The notes beneath the pieces are model-generated. The model ran no database searches, was not told the DNA's origin, and saw only the letters and a program-made list of their open reading frames with translations. Below are positions 58,956-64,000 of a stretch of 64,000 nucleotides of DNA, in pieces. The position numbers and the translations under genes were made by a program. Source of the stretch: Sordaria brevicollis (taxonomy: Eukaryota; Ascomycota; Sordariomycetes; Sordariales; Sordariaceae); the NCBI GenBank assembly GCA_033439795.1, contig JAUTDP010000013.1, forward strand, positions 744,001 to 808,000, read 5' to 3'. The first letter of the stretch is position 1. Every line of letters starts with the position of its first letter.

Positions 58956-61900
58956 TAGCGAAGAAAGGTAATAAATTTATTAACGAAGATATTATATTAT
59001 TATTAGCGAATTCTACGAGGGGAAATTATTTAGCCTAATCGGTTTATATTTAATTAATATATAAATAAAAGTATTATTTTATTTCTATATTAATACATTC
59101 GGTTTAGGCATTTATTTAAAGGTAGAAAATAGAGGTTAAAGTACGTATAATATTTAAATACTAATATAAAAAGGATTAAAATCGTAATACGAATTAAGTA
59201 TTTCTATCCGAAAAAATAGAATTTAAAAAGCTATAAAGGTAATAAATACAATCGATAAAATATTCGGCTAATTCTTTTACTAATAATATAACCGTTAATA
59301 TAAAATATTGTATTTTTATTAATTAATTAATAACGACGTAAATATATTTAGATTTTTAATTAAAGTAGAAATTATTAAAAAGTAGAGTAATATAATTAAT
59401 AAAAATATAAATTTAGGGAATTAATATAACGGATAAAATTTTAAAAAAGCCGGTAGAATTATATTTAAGGAATTTAATCTTTATATAAAGTAAATAAGCT
59501 TTATAGAATATATATATATCGTTAATTATACCTTCCTAATAAAATTCTCGGGATAAGAATTTATAAATAACATTACGGCTAAAATAGTCCGTAATAAACG
59601 AATTATATTAGCGATTAATTAATTAGAATTAGAATTCTTTATTTTAAAGGTCGATTATTATACGGTCGTATTATTTAATAATACCGTTAAAGGTAATTTA
59701 ATATTCGTTAAAAATTTTATAAAGGATTTTACGAATCGAAATTGGCTAATTATAATTATTTAGGTCGTTTAAGGCGGAAATTACTTCTTAAAGGAATATA
59801 AAGTTTTTGTAATTATTTAAGATAATATTATTAATCAATTTATCTTCGTAATTACTTATTAAGGAAAGGGAATAATAAAAGGTTAGGTTTTTTTCGTCGA
59901 AGTAACCGTTTACGAATTATAAAGGTTAGAAAAAGGTATATTAATAAGCGGCGAAGTATTCGTCTTTTATACCCGCGGGGATATTATTAAACTTTTTATT
60001 AAAAATATTAGGGCGTAAATTCTTCGATCCTAGGGTATATTAAATTTAAAAATTAAAATATAATAAAAATTATAATTAGCGTATATACCGTTATATAAAT
60101 TATTTATTAATTATAAAGGTTTTTAAATTTTTATAATCCGTTAAGATATTTAATAATTATTATACTCTTTTAAATTTAAATTACTACTCTTTTAACGCTT
60201 TAATAATAATTAAAAATTTTTTATTATAAATATTATAAATATAATTTTAAATTATATATTTTATTAAAAAGTAAGTAATTAAATATAAAATTCTATCGTC
60301 GTTATATTATAAAAATTCACCCCCTATTATTTAATTAAATATATTTATTTCGATTATAATTTTCTTAATTTAATTATAAATCTTTAATATAAGTTTAATC
60401 GCGAAGGCTTTCTTTAATATATTAAAAGCGGATTAATAACGGTTAGACTATAATTATAATACGTCTTTTTTTATTAATTTGTATAATAGGGATATTATTG
60501 TTAAAAATACTTTAATAAAACGCCGGTAAAAGTTCGCGAAATTAAAGAATTATTAAAGCGATTTCTTAAATTAAAGGGGCGCTTAATTAAATACAACTTT
60601 AACTTTATTTAAATTTATTTCAATATTATTTAATATAATGATTAAACCGAAGTATTTTATACGTTATATATAGAATTTATATTTATTATTATTTATATTT
60701 AAACCGGCTTTAATTAAACGTTTAAAAACGTTATAAATATATTATTTATAATCCTTTTTATTATTAAAATATATACGGATATTATCGAGATAAACGGTCG
60801 CGTAAATATTAAAAATATTATATAAAATATCGTTAATATAATTCTAAAAAGCGTTAGGGGCGCCTTAAAGGCCGAAAAGTATAATTAGGGATTCGAATAA
60901 TTTAAACTTTATTATAAACGTAATTAATTTTTTATAACCTTTTTTAATACAAATTCGGTTAAAAGTAATAATAATATTTAATTTAGTAAAAATTTTAATA
61001 TAGTAAATAACGTCGAATATTTCTTTAATAAATAAGAGTAAGTAACGAAATTTAAAAATAATATTATTAATACTTCGGTAATTAATATAAATATAGATTA
61101 TTCCTCCCGGTTTTTTAATTAAAAATATAAGAACGGAGGTTTTTAATTATAACGGGCGGATGAATTTCCTTTTTAAATTATCGTCGATTTATTTTTTAAT
61201 AACGTTAAATTTTTTTAAATTAAAAATACAATTACGGGAAGTAAGTAGTATAATATTAAATTTGAATTCGAATTTAAAATTATAAAACCGGTTAGGGGGT
61301 AGCGTATCGACGCTTTCTTAACGGAAATTACTCGTCTATTATTAGTATTACCGAAATAATTTTTACTAAATTTATATATCAGTTTTTGGGGGTTTATTTA
61401 CCTTTTTATAGAATTTAATAATATTTTTAAATATAATTTTATTAATATTAATATTATTAGCGGTAAAATAACGGTTAATAATTTCTTCGTAAATTTAGAA
61501 ATCGGAAGTATCGTTTATAAATATAATTAAAATAGAGATTTTAATTACTTTAATAGCTTCTTTACCTCCGATATTATAGAGTATATTAATTTAAATATAA
61601 TAATTATTATTAAAGAATTTTTTATAATAAATTATTTTACCGTTTATAATATTTTTAATTATATTAACCGTAAAATTATTACTAATTACGTTCGGGGCTA
61701 GGGCGCTTTTTTCTTCTATTATTTTATTTTCGTCTATTATATATTAGATATTTTTTATTATATTTACCCTTATTATATAAATAATTTAAAATTTATATTT
61801 TTCGGCGAATTAATTAAATATAATTATTAAGAGCTCTTTAATATCGGTTAAGTCGAAAGGTCCTTTAAAAATATAATAAAAGCGGACTAACGTTCGATAA

Positions 61901-64000
61901 TCGGGGAAAGAAATATATACTCCTCTAGTTAGGCAATATAATATAGGGATTATATATAATAAACGAAGAGGGTAATAATATATTATAATTATTAATATAA
62001 GAATTTAATTACTAATAATTTTATTAATAGGGATTATATTTATTCTATTAACGACCTTCTATTTAAATTTATTAAAACGTTAATAAACGGCGCGTTTAAC
62101 GATTACGGAAATAGAAATCTAATGAACGGCCTCCGATAATAAAACGGAGGTATTAAATTCCCCTTTATCGAAAACGTTTAAAATAAAAGGTTTTTAATAT
62201 ATTAATTATATCCTAAGGGAATTCTTAAGAATAATAGTAGAGGGTATACCGTTAAGAATAATAATTAAGGGCGTATTAATATTATATTTATATAATAATA
62301 ATATATAATATAGGTAGTAGGGTATTTTTAGGGGAAAGTAATTATATTATTCGTAAGCGGAGCCGAAAATAAGGTAATCGCTAGGTTAATTAATATTAAG
62401 GGCGTAATGAATTAATTACGGGTATCCGAAAATAATAAAGTTATCCTTTATAAAATTATAAATAAAGAGATCGATAAATTTATAATATACGCCGGTATTT
62501 ATAATTAGGCGATTAAAATGCGTAATATTTTTTTTCGTTTAATTATTAACGAAATATAAGAATTAAGGAATTGGAGTTTAAAAATTAAGAGATTATTATA
62601 TAAAATAAAACGACGGTTAATAAATCCTAAAGTAGTATAATTGCTATTAATAAATATAATATAATATATTTTATATAGTCTATAAAATAAGTAGATAGAA
62701 AAATTTAATAAATTAGGGTATTTATAACGATTATTTATAAAAGATTTATTAATTTTAATAATTTTAAATTTAATTATAAAGATATTTTTTAATTATCCTC
62801 TTCTTTATTTATATTTAATAAACGTTAATTTCTAGCTACGATTTAAACGGGAAATTATATATGTTTTTAGTTATTAATAGAACCGTTTTCGTTATTTATA
62901 ACCGGGTTTACGAAATTATAAGGGTATATAAAAGTAAGGTAATAAATAGATTATTATTACGGTATAAAATAATTAGGAGCCGGAATATTAGGAATAGGAA
63001 TATTTATAGTATTAACGTTATAATAATTAAATTAATTATATCCGTATTAACTTTAAGCGGGGTATTATTATTAATTACCGTTATTATTATTATTTTTTTC
63101 TTTTTCCTTTTTATCCTTCTTTTCTTTCTTCTCCTTCTCCTTTTCCTTATGTAATTTATATTCGGGCATTTCCTTTTTAAATTAAATACGACCCTTATAT
63201 TCGGCGGAGAAGTAGCCTTTACGATTATAATAGGTATAAATATTAGTCTTTATATAATATTAGAATACGTTATTATTAATTATATAGGAAATTTAAACGT
63301 CGGAGGCGGATATAGAATCGAAATTTATAGTAATATTATTTTCGTTAACGGTAAATTCGGGAACGGAGCCGTTTATATTATTAGAATTAAAGCCGGTAAC
63401 GGGGTTATTAATATTAAATTTATAATAAGGGTTAGCGATTTTATTATATTAATCTTTTTATTCGAACTATTTAGCGAAGTTGTAAATTATTTCGAATTAT
63501 TCGTTAAATTTATTATTTTTAAATTAGGGGCGCTATAGGGTAATAGCGTTATAAAAGCGGTCGGTTAAATATTAATAGAGGTAATAAATTTTTATATTAT
63601 TATTAAATTAATAACGTTCGATAATAATAATAAATTTATTTTCGAAATTAAATTATTTTAATTTTTTTATTTTTAAATCCTCGAATTTATAATAAGTTTA
63701 AATTACGGTATTAATGTTATTATATTTATTAATTATTTATTTAAATAAATCGAAGGTAATAAATTATTTAACCAGTTTATTAAATAGAATTTTAATAAAT
63801 TCGGGCTTAATTACCTCCTAAAGTTTATTATAAAGGGAATAGGAAATTAAAGAAAATTTAATATCTTTAGTTTTAAAAGCGGAAAATTTATTTTAAAAAG
63901 CGAATAGGATATTAATATATTATTAACGAAATTTAATAATTTTCTTAGGAATTTTATTAATATTATTAAAAATAAAGGAGATAATAATATATAATACCGA
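58956..64000 (-). pseudogene. Gypsy element C, right part: integrase, RT and gag relics (continues off window)
   Basis: Next to the insertion point the minus strand reads integrase (FPLVEFANNNIISSLINLL, about 59,030-58,970). Reverse transcriptase is at about 61,000-60,740 (FTKLNIIITFNRI, then TVYLDNIRIYF, where the second catalytic Asp is now Asn). A zinc knuckle relic is near 63,240-63,190 (YYNRKGYFSAEYKG). Gag is therefore at the right and the 3' end at the left, in agreement with the polypurine tract at 42,722. The RT wording differs from A and B, so C is a separate Gypsy family. The 5' LTR must lie beyond 64,000. Confidence 0.75.

Larger units (their letters stand above)
39841..64000. other. 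RIP-mutated, AT-rich transposon block (heterochromatin-like), running off the right edge
   Basis: Over 24 kb the sequence is dominated by A and T, with CpA and TpG almost missing while CpG remains common. Example: line 40,801-40,860 contains neither CA nor TG but several CG. This is the product of CpA-directed C-to-T mutation on both strands. Every transposon frame here is full of stops, mainly TAA and TAG at former Gln and Trp codons. In Neurospora such tracts are cytosine-methylated and H3K9me3-marked; that is family knowledge, not visible here. Confidence 0.9.

Noticed and set aside
62861..63154. 97-codon hydrophobic plus-strand frame
   Set aside because: AT-rich RIP sequence yields Ile/Leu/Phe-rich frames by chance, and element C is coded on the other strand here.
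39841..64000. Centromere
   Set aside because: A RIP-mutated retroelement nest fits a Neurospora centromere or a dispersed heterochromatin island equally well; nothing in the sequence tells them apart.

Overview
The window looks like a filamentous ascomycete chromosome, most likely Neurospora or a very close relative. Short introns (about 50-180 nt) interrupt the genes, with CTAAC/CTGAC-like branch sites and GTAAGT-type donors. The first ~39.8 kb has balanced base composition. The last ~24 kb is extremely AT-rich, almost free of CpA/TpG but still rich in CpG. That is the footprint of CpA-directed repeat-induced point mutation (RIP).

Gene-bearing arm (1-39,840). From left to right: a 3'-truncated GPR1/FUN34/YaaH acetate-transporter-type gene (-); a 6.6 kb stretch without a convincing gene; a large secreted WSC-domain wall protein (-) whose frame is cut by one TAG with a further 229 sense codons beyond it; ribosomal proteins uS5 and eS30 (both -); a Nibrin/Nbs1-type DNA repair protein with FHA and BRCT domains (+); a large low-complexity coiled-coil protein (-) with an in-frame membrane-segment extension after its stop; a membrane-anchored cytochrome b5-domain protein (+); a CAJ1-like DnaJ protein (-); a rhamnose-pathway epimerase/reductase-type protein with a GC-AG intron (-); squalene synthase (+); a 207 bp Harbinger-type MITE; and a secreted subtilisin (-). 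These are mostly unrelated single-copy genes, not a pathway cluster.

AT-rich arm (about 39,840-64,000). This is a stack of dead transposons. A Mutator-like (MULE) transposase relic lies on the left. Beside it is a minus-strand Ty3/Gypsy element (C) that runs off the right edge. A complete plus-strand Gypsy chromovirus (B, 43,750-58,950, 292 bp LTRs, 5 bp target duplication ATAAT) sits inside the integrase region of C. A second complete chromovirus (A, 45,723-54,048, minus strand, 257 bp LTRs, duplication GGACT) sits inside the gag region of B. Order of arrival was therefore C, then B, then A. All three are full of stops, with C-to-T and G-to-A changes at catalytic and zinc-binding codons.

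No novel enzymatic system was recognised. The most informative signals are the three-level nest with exact boundaries, the two genes with a stop followed by a plausible in-frame extension, the in-frame 60-nt optional intron in the FHA region of Nbs1, and the intact Harbinger MITE.
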